Part shown: positions 9,536 through 18,170 of the stretch, piece by piece
How the letters are laid out: each line of letters begins with the position of its first letter
Position numbering within the stretch: the stretch's first letter is position 1
Assembly (NCBI RefSeq): GCF_031453615.1
Contig: NZ_JAVIZT010000001.1
Coordinates: forward strand, 1,674,001-1,738,000
Direction: 5' to 3'
DNA length: 64,000 nt
Source: Microbacterium sp. SORGH_AS_0428
Lineage (GTDB): Bacteria; Actinomycetota; Actinomycetes; Actinomycetales; Microbacteriaceae
Program-made: the position numbers and the translations under genes
The notes under the pieces: model-generated
What the model was told of the DNA's origin: nothing
What the model saw: only the letters and a program-made list of their open reading frames with translations
Database searches by the model: none

Positions 9536-10584
9536 GGGTGATTCTGCCTCTCTGTGGTGGTTCCCTCGGTGCTCGGCGACGCGGGAAGGCCGCCGGACGA
9601 TGGGTGGCTCGGTCCGCTGTCGGGGCGCCGCCGCATCCGCCTCAGTCGGGCGGGGAGGGATGCGAGTCCTCCCGGCAGGACGAAGAGCACGAGAAGCAGC
9701 AGCGCACCCTGGAGCACGGCCGTGAGGTTCGGGTCGACGAGGTTCGTCAGCTGCGGTGCGAGCACGTAGTACGCACCGCCCAGCAGCGATCCGATGATGC
9801 TGCCGGCACCGCCGATGACCATCGCCGCGAGCAGCTGGATGGAGTGCCCGAAGCTCATGGTCTCGGGCGAGGTGTACTGCACGACGACCATGTAGAGGAA
9901 GCCGCTCACACCGCCGATGAGGGAGGCGACGGTGAAGGCGAGCACCTTGTACCGGTAGGGCGAGACGCCCATCGCCGCGGCGACCGCCTCGTTGTCCTTC
10001 ACGATCGCGAAGGCGCGGCCGTACTTGCCCCGCACCAGGTTCCGGGTGAGCAGGAAGGCGATGCCGCCGATGATGATCACGAGGTACAGCTGCCATTGGT
10101 CGTCGTACAGCCCGGTCCACTCCGGCGCATCCGTGAAGCGCGCCGACACGCCCTGCGAGCCGCCAGTCAGATCCGACAGCCGCTTGGCCAGCGGGACGCC
10201 GACGATCGGCAGCGCGATCGTCACCATCGCGATGGCGAGCCCGCCCAGCCGCGCCGCTGCGAGCGCGATGACCAGCCCCACGACACCGGGGATGAGGATG
10301 CTGAGCACGAAGACGAGGGCGATGTTCCAGTCGTTCTGCACGCCGTACGCGGTGACATAGGCGCCCAGCCCGACGAAGAAGATCTGCCCGAGCGAGACCT
10401 GCCCGGTGTAGCCCATGACGACGTTCAGTCCCAGCACCGCGACGGCGAAGACGCCGATGCGCGCGATGGTCTGGTTGGCGAACTCGGGCAGCATGAGCGG
10501 GAGGAGCAAAAGCAGCGCGACGACCGCGAGGACGAGGACGACGCGTACCCACCGACGCGAGAAGACGGATGCGGCGGAAGCCAT
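9532..10584 (-). CDS. livM: ABC transporter permease, LivM type
   Basis: The 350-residue protein has about ten hydrophobic segments and the BPD_transp_2 permease signature (GYTGQVSLGQIFFVGLGAYVTAY; the EAA-like region RAFAIVKDNEAVAAAMGVSPYRYKVLAFTVASLIGGVSGFLY). It should form the membrane channel with LivH. The C-terminal 45 residues are a proline/serine/arginine-rich tail beyond the usual family end. The ATG overlaps the livH stop by one base, and the gene ends in an ATGA overlap with livK. Confidence 0.88.
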   Translation of the reverse strand: MASAASVFSRRWVRVVLVLAVVALLLLLPLMLPEFANQTIARIGVFAVAVLGLNVVMGYTGQVSLGQIFFVGLGAYVTAYGVQNDWNIALVFVLSILIPGVVGLVIALAAARLGGLAIAMVTIALPIVGVPLAKRLSDLTGGSQGVSARFTDAPEWTGLYDDQWQLYLVIIIGGIAFLLTRNLVRGKYGRAFAIVKDNEAVAAAMGVSPYRYKVLAFTVASLIGGVSGFLYMVVVQYTSPETMSFGHSIQLLAAMVIGGAGSIIGSLLGGAYYVLAPQLTNLVDPNLTAVLQGALLLLVLFVLPGGLASLPARLRRMRRRPDSGPSHPSSGGLPASPSTEGTTTERQNHP

Positions 10585-11465
10585 CAGACACGCACCACCG
10601 TTCTGCGGCCGAACAGGCCCTGTGGTCGCACGAGCAGCACGACGAAGATGAGCACGAACGGCACCGCGACCTTGAGGTCGTATCCGATGAAGGGCACGTA
10701 GACGGCGGCGAGGTTCTCCAGGACGCCGATGATCCATGCCGCCGCGACCACGCCGACGGGGCTGGAGAGTCCGCCGAGGATGACGGCCGCCAGCGCGTAG
10801 ACGAGGGCGTTGTCCATCATCCCGGGAGTGAGTGTGAGCTGCGGGGCGACGAGCGCGCCGGCCACCGCGCCGAGCGCCGCGGCCAGCCCCCATCCGACCA
10901 TGAGCAGGCGACTCACGGGCAGGCCGGAGAAGGCCGCGGACTGCGGATTCACCGCGACCGCACGCAGCGCCAGGCCCAGCTTGGTTCCGGCGAACAGCGC
11001 CTGCAGCAGGATCATGATGGCGAGGATGACGACGGTCGTCCCGATCGATCGCACGCTCACCGACGCGCCCAGCACGGAGATCGTGTCGAGGGGGAAGAGC
11101 GAGGGGAACTGCTGGTTGTTGTACGTGAAGAGCCAGCCGCAGACACCGGTGATGAGGGTCAGCAGGCCGATCGTCACCACGACGGCGGTGTCGGGATCGC
11201 CACCCTCGAAGCGACGCATCAGGTATCGCTCGACGACGGCGCCGAACAGGAACGAGACGCCCACCGAGAGCAGGATCGCGAGGATCAGCGGGACCCCCAT
11301 CCCCGTGAACCACCAGGCGAGGTAGGCGGAGAGCACCGCCATCCCGCCCTGGGCGAAGTTGATCAGCCCGGTCGCCTGGTTGACGAGCACGATCGCCAGC
11401 GCGAGGGCCGCGTAGACCGATCCGACGGACAGTCCGTCGATGACGAGTTGGATGAAGGTTCCCAC
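10584..11465 (-). CDS. livH: ABC transporter permease, LivH type
   Basis: The 293-residue protein is a LivH permease: FIQLVIDGLSVGSVYAALALAIVLVNQATGLINFAQGGMAVLSAY at the N terminus, then repeated transmembrane segments and a LALRAVAVNPQSAAFSGLPV cytoplasmic loop that contacts the ATPases. The GTG at 11465 is chosen since GGGAGG lies 6 bases before it; a TTG two codons upstream would have no spacing. It follows livF by 2 bases and runs into livM. Confidence 0.88.
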   Translation of the reverse strand: MGTFIQLVIDGLSVGSVYAALALAIVLVNQATGLINFAQGGMAVLSAYLAWWFTGMGVPLILAILLSVGVSFLFGAVVERYLMRRFEGGDPDTAVVVTIGLLTLITGVCGWLFTYNNQQFPSLFPLDTISVLGASVSVRSIGTTVVILAIMILLQALFAGTKLGLALRAVAVNPQSAAFSGLPVSRLLMVGWGLAAALGAVAGALVAPQLTLTPGMMDNALVYALAAVILGGLSSPVGVVAAAWIIGVLENLAAVYVPFIGYDLKVAVPFVLIFVVLLVRPQGLFGRRTVVRV

Positions 11466-11467
11466 TC

Positions 11468-12178
11468 TCAACCTCCCAGGTAGGCGCGGCGGATCTCGTC
11501 CATGCCCTTGAGCTCGGCCGACGTGCCGGTGAGCACGTTCCGGCCGGTCTCGAGCACGGTGGCGGTGTCGACGAGCCGGAAGGCGAGCGTCGCGTTCTGC
11601 TCGACCACGAGCATCGCGATGCCCGACTCCCGGCGGAGCCTCGCGATGGCGTCGTAGACCGTGCGCGCGGTGCTCGGGGCGAGGCCGAGAGACGCCTCAT
11701 CGAGCAGGAGCAGGCGCGGACGCGCCATGAAGGCGCGGGCGACGGCGAGCATCTGCTGCTCGCCGCCGGACAGCGCCGAGGCGTGCGAACGGTAGCGCTC
11801 CTTGAGGTTGGGGAACAGTTCGAGGCAGTAGTCGATGTCGCCCTGGATCGCCTTGTGGTCGCGCCGCTGGTACGCACCGACCCGCAGGTTCTCGCGCACC
11901 GTCAGGGCTCCGAGGGTGCCGCGCCCCTCGGGCACGTGCGCGATGCCGATCGACGCGACCTTCTCGGGCCGCATCCCGCGGATGTCGCGCCCGTCGAAGC
12001 GGATGGTGCCGGTCGTGCGCACCATCCCGCTGATCGCGCGGAGCGTGGTCGTCTTGCCCGCACCGTTCGCCCCGAGGATGCCGACGGCCCCCTCCTCGGG
12101 CACGCTCAGCGACACTCCGTCGAGCACCTGCACCGGACCGTACGACGCGGTCACGTCGACGAGTTCAAGCAGCGTCAT
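11468..12178 (-). CDS. livF: ABC transporter ATP-binding protein, LivF type
   Basis: The 236-residue ATPase has Walker A GANGAGKTT, the ALSGGEQQMLAVARAFMARPRLLLLDEASLGLAP signature-plus-Walker B stretch and an H-loop region modified to VVEQNATLAFRL, all typical for LivF. It powers uptake with LivG. It overlaps the end of livG by 14 bases and is part of the same operon. Confidence 0.92.
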   Translation of the reverse strand: MTLLELVDVTASYGPVQVLDGVSLSVPEEGAVGILGANGAGKTTTLRAISGMVRTTGTIRFDGRDIRGMRPEKVASIGIAHVPEGRGTLGALTVRENLRVGAYQRRDHKAIQGDIDYCLELFPNLKERYRSHASALSGGEQQMLAVARAFMARPRLLLLDEASLGLAPSTARTVYDAIARLRRESGIAMLVVEQNATLAFRLVDTATVLETGRNVLTGTSAELKGMDEIRRAYLGG

Positions 12179-12947
12179 CGGCGGCCTCCTTGCCGATGTA
12201 GGCCTCGATCACCCGAGGATCGCTCTGCGCCTCGGCGGCCGAGCCTTCCATCAGCTTTCGGCCGTGATCGAGCACGACCACGCGGTCGGTCAGGGCCGCG
12301 ATGAGCCCCATGTGGTGCTCGACGATCACGACGGTGATGTCGTCCTCGTCGCGGATGGCACGGACGGTCGCGATGAGTTGCTCGACCTCGGAGTGCGGCA
12401 GCCCGGCCGCCGGCTCGTCCAGCAGGAGCAGCTTCGGGTGCGACATGAGCGCGCGGCACAGCTCGATCGCCTTGTGGAGTCCGTGCGAGAGCTCGTCGGC
12501 GTGGCGGTTCGCCGCCCACCCGAGCCCGGAGCGCTCCAGCAGCCGCAGCGCCTCGGTGCGCATCTCCCGCTCCGAGCGCCACGTGCGCGGCGTGCGGATG
12601 GCCCATTCGCCGGGACCTCCCGGAAGGCGCGTGTGCGCGCCCAACATGACGTTCTCGAGAACGGATGCGTGCAGTTGCAGCGCCGGATGCTGGAAGGTGC
12701 GGGCGAGCCCGCGCCGCGCGAGATGCGCCGGGGTCTGCCCGGATGCCTCGTCGCCGTCGATCGTGATGGAGCCCGAACTCGGTCGGTAGTGCCCGCTGAT
12801 GCAGTTGAACAGCGAGGTCTTCCCGGCACCGTTGGGCCCGACGAGGCCGAAGATCTGCCCGGGCTCCACATCGAAGCCGACGTCGTGCAGCACCGTGATC
12901 CCGCCGAACCGCAGGTTCACATCCTTGAGGGTGAGTCGAGCCGCCAT
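12165..12947 (-). CDS. livG: ABC transporter ATP-binding protein, LivG type
   Basis: The 260-residue ATPase has Walker A GPNGAGKTS, the Q-loop region ARTFQHPALQLHASVLENVMLG and Walker B KLLLLDEPAAGLP. The usual LSYG signature is replaced by ELSHGLHKAIELCRAL, with His in place of Tyr. The ATG at 12947 is chosen because GGAAAGG lies just upstream; in-frame extensions run into the promoter. It is the first gene of the livGFHMK operon, whose promoter at 13006-13034 overlaps a candidate GntR site. Confidence 0.9.
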   Translation of the reverse strand: MAARLTLKDVNLRFGGITVLHDVGFDVEPGQIFGLVGPNGAGKTSLFNCISGHYRPSSGSITIDGDEASGQTPAHLARRGLARTFQHPALQLHASVLENVMLGAHTRLPGGPGEWAIRTPRTWRSEREMRTEALRLLERSGLGWAANRHADELSHGLHKAIELCRALMSHPKLLLLDEPAAGLPHSEVEQLIATVRAIRDEDDITVVIVEHHMGLIAALTDRVVVLDHGRKLMEGSAAEAQSDPRVIEAYIGKEAADDAA

Positions 12948-13005
12948 GGCCGCCTTTCCGTGTCGTCGCGTCATTGCGAGACCGGGGGTTCGCCCCGTTC
13001 CTGGG

Positions 13006-13036
13006 ACGGTACGGAGTCCCCCCAAGATTGTCAACG
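13006..13036 (-). promoter_or_regulatory. livG promoter with overlapping GntR-type site
   Basis: On the minus strand TTGACA (13034-13029) and TACCGT (13011-13006) are separated by 17 bases, a good sigma-70 promoter facing livG. GATTGTCAACG on the plus strand (13026-13036) covers the -35 box and matches the elements at 7423 and 33045. A repressor bound here would block the transporter and could also affect the demethylase gene on the other strand. Confidence 0.6.
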
Positions 13037-13181
13037 ATTTTGGCGTCGATTCCGGGGCACGTTCTGATCACACTCTCTCCCGGACGGCGAGCGGCGCCGC
13101 ACAGAATTCACATGAACGGAAATTCTTCCCACCACCGATCGCGCCCGACGCATGCTCGCCTCGACGAAAGGAAGGTCGACG

Positions 13182-14546
13182 ATGACATCCGAATCCCTCG
13201 CCGCGGCGATCGAACGCACCGGAAGCCCGCTCGAGCTGCTGCGCAACCAGAACTGGCCGGCGTTCACGTTCCCGGTCGCCCCCGAGTTCACGAACTGGCG
13301 CGATGAGCAGCGCGCCTGGAACACCACGGTCGCGCTCATGGACCAGTCGCATCACATGACGCAGCTGTTCCTCGGCGGCAGCGACCTCATCGAGGTGCTC
13401 TCCTCCATCTCACCCAACACCTTCGCCACGTTCCGCCCGGGCGTGGCCAAACAGCTCATCAGCGTGAACGAGTCCGGCTACCTCGTCGGAGACGGCATCC
13501 TGTTCTACAACGAAGACGCACCCGAGGGGCTCGTGCTCATCGGCCACCACATCCTCATCGACTGGGTGCGCTTCACCCTCGAGAAGGCCGCGGCCGAGGG
13601 CAAGGATGTGCATCAGCGTCTGGAGCCGAACTCGCACATGCGGCAGGGCCCGCCCACCTTCTACCGCTACGAGCTACAGGGGCCCGAGGCCGACCGCGTC
13701 ATGGAGAAGCTGTTCGGCGGCCCGGCACCCGACATCAAGTTCTTCCACATCGGCGACGTCACCATCGGCGGCCGCGCGGTGAAGGCGCTGCGTCACGGCA
13801 TGGCCGGACAGCCTGGCTTCGAGTTCTTCGGCCCGTGGGCGGACAACGAGCACGTGCTACAGACGATTCTGGAGGCCGGCGAGGAGTTCGGCATCCGCCG
13901 CGTCGGCGCGAAGGCCTACTCGGCCACACCGCTCGAGTCCGGCTGGGTGCCCACGCCCTTCCCCGCCGTCTTCGACGACGACATGGCCGAATACCGGTCG
14001 TGGCTGCCCGCCGAGCGGATCGGCTCGGTGGCGGGCTCGCTCACCTCCGACGACGTGCGCGACTTCTATCTCACGCCGTACGACATCGGACTCGGCCGCT
14101 CGGTGCGCTTCGACCACGACTTCCACGGCCGTGCGGCGCTGGAGCGGCACGCGGAGAACCCGCGCCGGCGCAAGGTCACCCTGCTCTGGAACGCGGACGA
14201 TGTCGCCGCCGTCGTGCGCTCGCAGCTCGAGCCCGGCACGCCCGCGAAGTTCCTCGACTTCCCCAAGGCGCGCTACGGGCTGTACCAGATGGACGAGGTG
14301 CGCCGCGCCGGCGAGCGCGTCGGCATCTCGACGGATGCGGGCTACATCGCCTACGACCAGCTGTACATGTCGCTCGCGACCCTCGACGCCGACATCCCCG
14401 ACGGCGACGAGGTCGAGATCGTGTGGGGTGAGGATCCGATCTCCGCGAAGGACTCGGTCGATCAGAACCACCGCCAGGTGATCGTGCGAGCGACGGTCGC
14501 TCCGGCTCCGTACCACGAGTGGGCGCGCACGGTCTATCGCGCCTGA
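13182..14546 (+). CDS. THF-dependent aryl O-demethylase, divergent subfamily (copy 2)
   Basis: The 454-residue protein is a GcvT-fold homologue of LigM: PEFTNWRDEQRAWNTTVALMDQSHHM, ALRHGMAGQPGFEFFGPW, AYSATPLESGWVPTPFPAVF and a GRAALERHAENPRRRKVTLLWN C-terminal region. The Tyr in GAKAY that aligns with LigM Tyr247 is kept and so is the HH pair. The GRAP motif carrying LigM Arg122 is replaced by GHHILIDW, so the substrate pocket differs. It pairs with copy 3 (28018-29376) rather than with the LigM-like copies. GAAAGGAAGG precedes the ATG. Syringate, isovanillate or a methoxyphenol are possible substrates. Confidence 0.82.
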   Translation: MTSESLAAAIERTGSPLELLRNQNWPAFTFPVAPEFTNWRDEQRAWNTTVALMDQSHHMTQLFLGGSDLIEVLSSISPNTFATFRPGVAKQLISVNESGYLVGDGILFYNEDAPEGLVLIGHHILIDWVRFTLEKAAAEGKDVHQRLEPNSHMRQGPPTFYRYELQGPEADRVMEKLFGGPAPDIKFFHIGDVTIGGRAVKALRHGMAGQPGFEFFGPWADNEHVLQTILEAGEEFGIRRVGAKAYSATPLESGWVPTPFPAVFDDDMAEYRSWLPAERIGSVAGSLTSDDVRDFYLTPYDIGLGRSVRFDHDFHGRAALERHAENPRRRKVTLLWNADDVAAVVRSQLEPGTPAKFLDFPKARYGLYQMDEVRRAGERVGISTDAGYIAYDQLYMSLATLDADIPDGDEVEIVWGEDPISAKDSVDQNHRQVIVRATVAPAPYHEWARTVYRA

Positions 14547-14559
14547 GCGCGCGGCGTCA

Positions 14560-14595
14560 CTCTGCCCCGTTTGGGGCAGAGATCGTGCCCCAAAC
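14560..14595. promoter_or_regulatory. three-part inverted repeat: IclR-type operator and/or terminator
   Basis: CTCTGCCCC and GGGGCAGAG form a perfect 9-bp inverted repeat around GTTT (14560-14581). A third half site TGCCCC follows at 14586-14591, and GTTTGGGGC (14569-14577) also pairs with GCCCCAAAC (14587-14595). Three half sites, two inverted and one more, resemble the operators of PcaU/PobR-type IclR regulators. The hairpin lies 13 bases after a stop codon, so it could also be a terminator. Confidence 0.5.
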
Positions 14596-14669
14596 CCACC
14601 CGGCACCCGCTGTACCCCGCGTCGAGGCGCTCGGCGCGGGGTAGGGTCCCGGTAGCGGGAGGAGTCGCG

Positions 14670-15551
14670 ATGGCGCGGGGATCGGCCGGCGAATCGGCAC
14701 TGCATCGGCATCTGAGAGTGCTCGACGCCTTCGACGCCCTGCATCCGTTCCTCACCCTGGGCGAGATCGCCGCAACCGCCCGCATCCCGGTGTCCACGGC
14801 GCACCGGCTGGTCGCGGAGCTGACACAGGAGGGTCTGCTCGAGCGGCTGCCGGATCGCACCTACCGCCTCGGCGTTCGGCTGTGGGAGTACGCCTCACGC
14901 ACCCCCGGTGCGCTCGGGCTCCGCGAGGTCGCGCGTCCGTGGCTCGCCGCGGCGCACGCCCGCATCCGTCAGCACGTGCAGCTGGGAGTGCGCGCCGAGC
15001 TCGACGTGCTGTTCATCGAGCGGATGTCGGCGCCGGATGCGGTCGTCAACGCGACGCTCATCGGCGGCCGCATCCCGCTGCATGCCTCCTCGAACGGCCT
15101 CGTGCTGCTCGCGCACGCGCCCGCCGGCGTCGTGGACGAGGTGCTGCGCAGCCCGATGCGCGCGTACACACCGTTCACGATCACGGACCCGCGGGCGCTC
15201 CGCGCCGAGCTCGCCCGCGTCCGCTCCGAAGGTTTCGCCGTGGCGTCCGGCCACATCCATCTCGAGTCGCGGGGCATGGCCGTGCCGGTGCGCGGGCCCG
15301 AAGGCGAGGTGTACGCCGCTCTCGGAGCCGTCGTGCCGAACGACGGCTCGTCGGCCGCGGCCGTTCTCGAGACCCTGCGCGTGGCGTCGGCCGGGATCAC
15401 CCGTGCGCTGCGCGCCCTGTACGGTTCCGGCCTCGACGACGCGGCCGTCGTCCACGGTCCGCGTCCGGATGCGGGTGTCTCGGCGAAGTCCTGGGCGTAC
15501 ATCGCCGACCTCGCCGGGCGCGCGGACGCGGCCCCGAAGGTCCGCACGTGA
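14670..15551 (+). CDS. IclR-family transcriptional regulator
   Basis: The 293-residue protein has an IclR helix-turn-helix (LRVLDAFDALHPFLTLGEIAATARIPVSTAHRLVAELTQEGLLERLPDRTYRLG) and a GAF-like IclR effector domain (about 90-265) with the HIHLESRGMAVPVRGPEGEVYAALGAVVP segment. GGGAGGAG precedes the ATG, and an upstream in-frame extension is unsupported. IclR regulators such as PcaU and PobR sense aromatic acids. It overlaps the dehydrogenase gene downstream by GTGA. Its likely operator is the three-part repeat 75-110 bases upstream. Confidence 0.87.
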   Translation: MARGSAGESALHRHLRVLDAFDALHPFLTLGEIAATARIPVSTAHRLVAELTQEGLLERLPDRTYRLGVRLWEYASRTPGALGLREVARPWLAAAHARIRQHVQLGVRAELDVLFIERMSAPDAVVNATLIGGRIPLHASSNGLVLLAHAPAGVVDEVLRSPMRAYTPFTITDPRALRAELARVRSEGFAVASGHIHLESRGMAVPVRGPEGEVYAALGAVVPNDGSSAAAVLETLRVASAGITRALRALYGSGLDDAAVVHGPRPDAGVSAKSWAYIADLAGRADAAPKVRT

Positions 15552-16321
15552 CGCGCATCGCCGTCATCGGGCTCGGTGAGGCGGGGCGCCGCTATGCCGT
15601 GGACCTCTCCCGGGCGGGCGCGGAGGTACGCGGCTACGATCCGGACCCGCGCGCGGACGATCCCACCGTTCCCCGCGTCGGCACCCTGGCCGAAGCGGTG
15701 ACCGCCGCCGAGGCGACCATCAGTCTTGTCGGAGCGCACGCCGCCGTATCCGTAGCCGAGCAGGTCGTGCCGCTGCTGGACGCGGGCGCCCTGTACGCCG
15801 ACTTCAACACGGCGGCGCCGGGGGTGAAGTCCGCGGTCGGGGAGATCGCGACGCGCGCCGGCGTGCACGTCGCGGATGTGGCCGTGCTCGCGCCGGTCAC
15901 ACGCGCCGGCGCCGGCACTCCGCTGCTCGCGAGCGGTCCGGGCGCGGACCTCCTCGCCGGGCTGCTGCGACCGCTCGGCGTTCCGGTCGACACGATCGAT
16001 GCCCCCGTGGGAGCTGCCGCGCGGCTGAAGATCGTGCGGAGCGTCTTCATGAAGGGCCTCGCGACCCTCCTGATCGAGACGCTCACGGCCGCTGAGGCGG
16101 CGGATGCGGCGGACTGGATGCGCGGTCAGCTCACCGCTGAGCTGGGGCCCGACGCCCCCGATCTCGTCGAGCGTCTGATCACGGGCACCCACACACATCG
16201 AACCCGCCGCGAGCAGGAGGTGCGCGATGCGCTGGACCTGCTGGGCGAGCTGGGCGCCCCCGACGACATGACCCGAGGGACGCTCGCCTGGTTCGAGCGA
16301 CTCGGACGCGAGTCCGCCTGA
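15548..16321 (+). CDS. NAD(P)-binding beta-hydroxyacid/6-phosphogluconate dehydrogenase-like protein (DUF1932)
   Basis: The 257-residue protein begins with a Rossmann motif (IAVIGLGEAGRRYAVDLSRAGAEVRGYDPDP) as in 3-hydroxyisobutyrate dehydrogenases, and continues into a helical C-terminal domain of the DUF1932 type (AARLKIVRSVFMKGLATLLIETLTAAEAADAADWM). The usual catalytic Lys region is represented by AARLKIVRS. The GTG start overlaps the iclR stop. Its operon partner and position behind a demethylase gene suggest oxidation or reduction of a hydroxy- or oxo-acid in the same pathway. The substrate is not known. Confidence 0.75.
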   Translation: MTRIAVIGLGEAGRRYAVDLSRAGAEVRGYDPDPRADDPTVPRVGTLAEAVTAAEATISLVGAHAAVSVAEQVVPLLDAGALYADFNTAAPGVKSAVGEIATRAGVHVADVAVLAPVTRAGAGTPLLASGPGADLLAGLLRPLGVPVDTIDAPVGAAARLKIVRSVFMKGLATLLIETLTAAEAADAADWMRGQLTAELGPDAPDLVERLITGTHTHRTRREQEVRDALDLLGELGAPDDMTRGTLAWFERLGRESA

Positions 16322-16379
16322 TCGACGACCCCCAAAGAGGCATTTGACGGTAGGGCGGCCGCTGGCGACGATTGTCGTC

Positions 16380-16901
16380 GTGTCCGACCTCGATTCGCTG
16401 CGCGCGACAGCGCACCCCATCCGTCTCCGGCTGCTGTCGCTGACCACGGGCGCCGCGATGAGCGCCGCCGAGGCCGCGCGAGATCTGGGTGTCTCGCAGG
16501 CGAGCGCCAGTTACCACTTCCGCGTTCTCGAGCGCGCGGGTCTGGTGCGGGTCGTCGAGGTGATCAAGGTGCGCGGCGGCGAGGCCAAGCGCTACCGCCA
16601 TGAGTCATCCGCGCAGCCGTTCGACGTCGACGCACCTCACGAGCGGCTCCCCTTGGAGGACCGACAGCTGTACGTCGAGGCTCTGGTCGACGAGCTGCGC
16701 AGGCGCAGCTCCCTGCGCATCGACGGCCCCGCGCTGTCGACGGATGCCGAGCTCTGGATCGCGCCGGAGCTCTGGCGGCGGGTGGTGCACCACATCGGCC
16801 AGGCGACCACGGTCCTCCACGCGGGCGCCCAGAGACCCCGCACTCCCGGAACGGTTCCGGTCTCGATGACGCTGTCCATGTTCCCCCTGCGCAAACCGTG
16901 A
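16380..16901 (+). CDS. ArsR-like winged-helix transcriptional regulator
   Basis: The 173-residue protein has an ArsR/HTH_20 winged helix near the N terminus (LRATAHPIRLRLLSLTTGAAMSAAEAARDLGVSQASASYHFRVLERAGLV), followed by a domain of unknown ligand. No Shine-Dalgarno sequence precedes GTG 16380. A TTGACG box at 16344-16349 with a weak -10 near 16367-16372 would place transcription at the GTG, so it may be leaderless; an upstream TTG start is an alternative. It overlaps the MFS exporter gene by GTGA and probably controls it. Confidence 0.78.
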   Translation: MSDLDSLRATAHPIRLRLLSLTTGAAMSAAEAARDLGVSQASASYHFRVLERAGLVRVVEVIKVRGGEAKRYRHESSAQPFDVDAPHERLPLEDRQLYVEALVDELRRRSSLRIDGPALSTDAELWIAPELWRRVVHHIGQATTVLHAGAQRPRTPGTVPVSMTLSMFPLRKP

Positions 16902-18149
16902 CCACCGGCACGGTCAGCGCACGCGGCGTCCTCCGGCACGCCGCGTTCCGGTGGCTGCTCGCCGGACGCACGGTGGGCATCGTCGGCAACGCGGTCGCGC
17001 CCATCGCGCTCGCCTTCGCCGTGCTCGATCTCACGGGCTCTCCCGCCGACCTCGGCCTCGTCGTGGCCTCCCGCTCGGTGGCGAACGTCGCCGTGCTGCT
17101 GTTCGGCGGCATCCTCGCCGACCGTCTGCCGCGCAGCGTTGTGCTCGTCTCGACGGCGCTCGCGGCGGCCGCGACACAAGCGACGATCGCCGCGCTCGTG
17201 CTGACCGGATCGGCGACCGTCGCCCTGCTGGTGATCCTGAGCGTGGTCAACGGCGCCGTCGCGGCGGTCAGCCTGCCGACGACAGCCGCGATGGTTCCCG
17301 ACACCGTTCCGGCCGCGGCGCTACGCCCCGCGAACGCCGTGATCCGGCTCAGCCTGAACGGGGGCACGATCGTCGGCGCCTCCGCGGGCGCAGCGGTCAT
17401 CGCCGTGGTGGGAGCGGGGTGGGGCCTGGTGATCGATGCGGCGGCGTTCGCACTGGCGGCCGCCTGCTTCGCGCGGATCTCGCTTCCCCGCGCGACGACC
17501 CCGGGCCGCGGATGAGCGGTTCTCGGTCCTGACGGACCTCCGCCAGGGATGGGTCGAGTTCTCGAGCCGGCGCTGGGTCTGGACGATCGTGGCGCAGTTC
17601 GCCGTTCTCAACGCCGCCTTCGTGGGCGCCACGACCGTACTCGGGCCGGTGATCGCGGACGCATCGTTCGGACGCGCAGCCTGGGGTCTCGTCATCGCCG
17701 CGCAGACGGCGGGACTGGCGATCGGCGCCGTCGTAGCCCTGCGCTGGCGCCCGCGCCACGCGGTGGGGATCGGCGTGGGGCTCATGGCCGTGACGGCGAT
17801 TCCCGTCGCGGCATTGGGAGTACTGCCCGCGCTTCCCGTGCTCATCGCGGGTTTCCTGCTGGGCGGCGTCGCGATCGAGCTGTTCGCGATCGCATGGGAT
17901 CACGCGCTGCAGACGCACATCCCCCGAGCCGCACTGTCGCGCGTGTACTCGTGGGACATGCTCGGATCCTTCATCGCCATCCCGTTGGGCGAGATCCTCG
18001 TGGGCCCGCTCGCCGACCGCTTCGGCACGACCCCGGTCCTGCTCGGTTGCGCCGCGGTCATCCTCATGGCCACCGGCGCGGCCGTCGCCACGAGGAGCGT
18101 CCGCACCGTGCAGACGGGCGACCTCCCGCACGAGGACGCGACGGCGTGA
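16898..18149 (+). pseudogene. MFS efflux transporter, frameshifted into two reading frames
   Basis: Two consecutive reading frames together make one MFS_3 (EntS-like) exporter of about 415 residues. The first part (16898-17515) has six membrane segments including GGILADRLPRSVVLV and stops at a TGA. The second part continues in the +1 frame from about 17508 with ERFSVLTDLRQGWVEFSSRRWVW, which is exactly the loop that should follow, and ends at 18149 after PLADRFGTTPVLLG. The break lies near the ACCCCGGG stretch at 17497-17505. It is a recent frameshift or a base error in the assembly. The gene overlaps the ArsR-like regulator by GTGA. Confidence 0.72.
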
Positions 18150-18170
18150 TCCGGCTCCTATCCTGAACAC

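Noticed and set aside
14560..14581. Treating the hairpin only as a Rho-independent terminator
   Set aside because: It could terminate the demethylase transcript, but there is no U tract and a third half site follows, so an operator is at least as likely. Both are kept in the entry.
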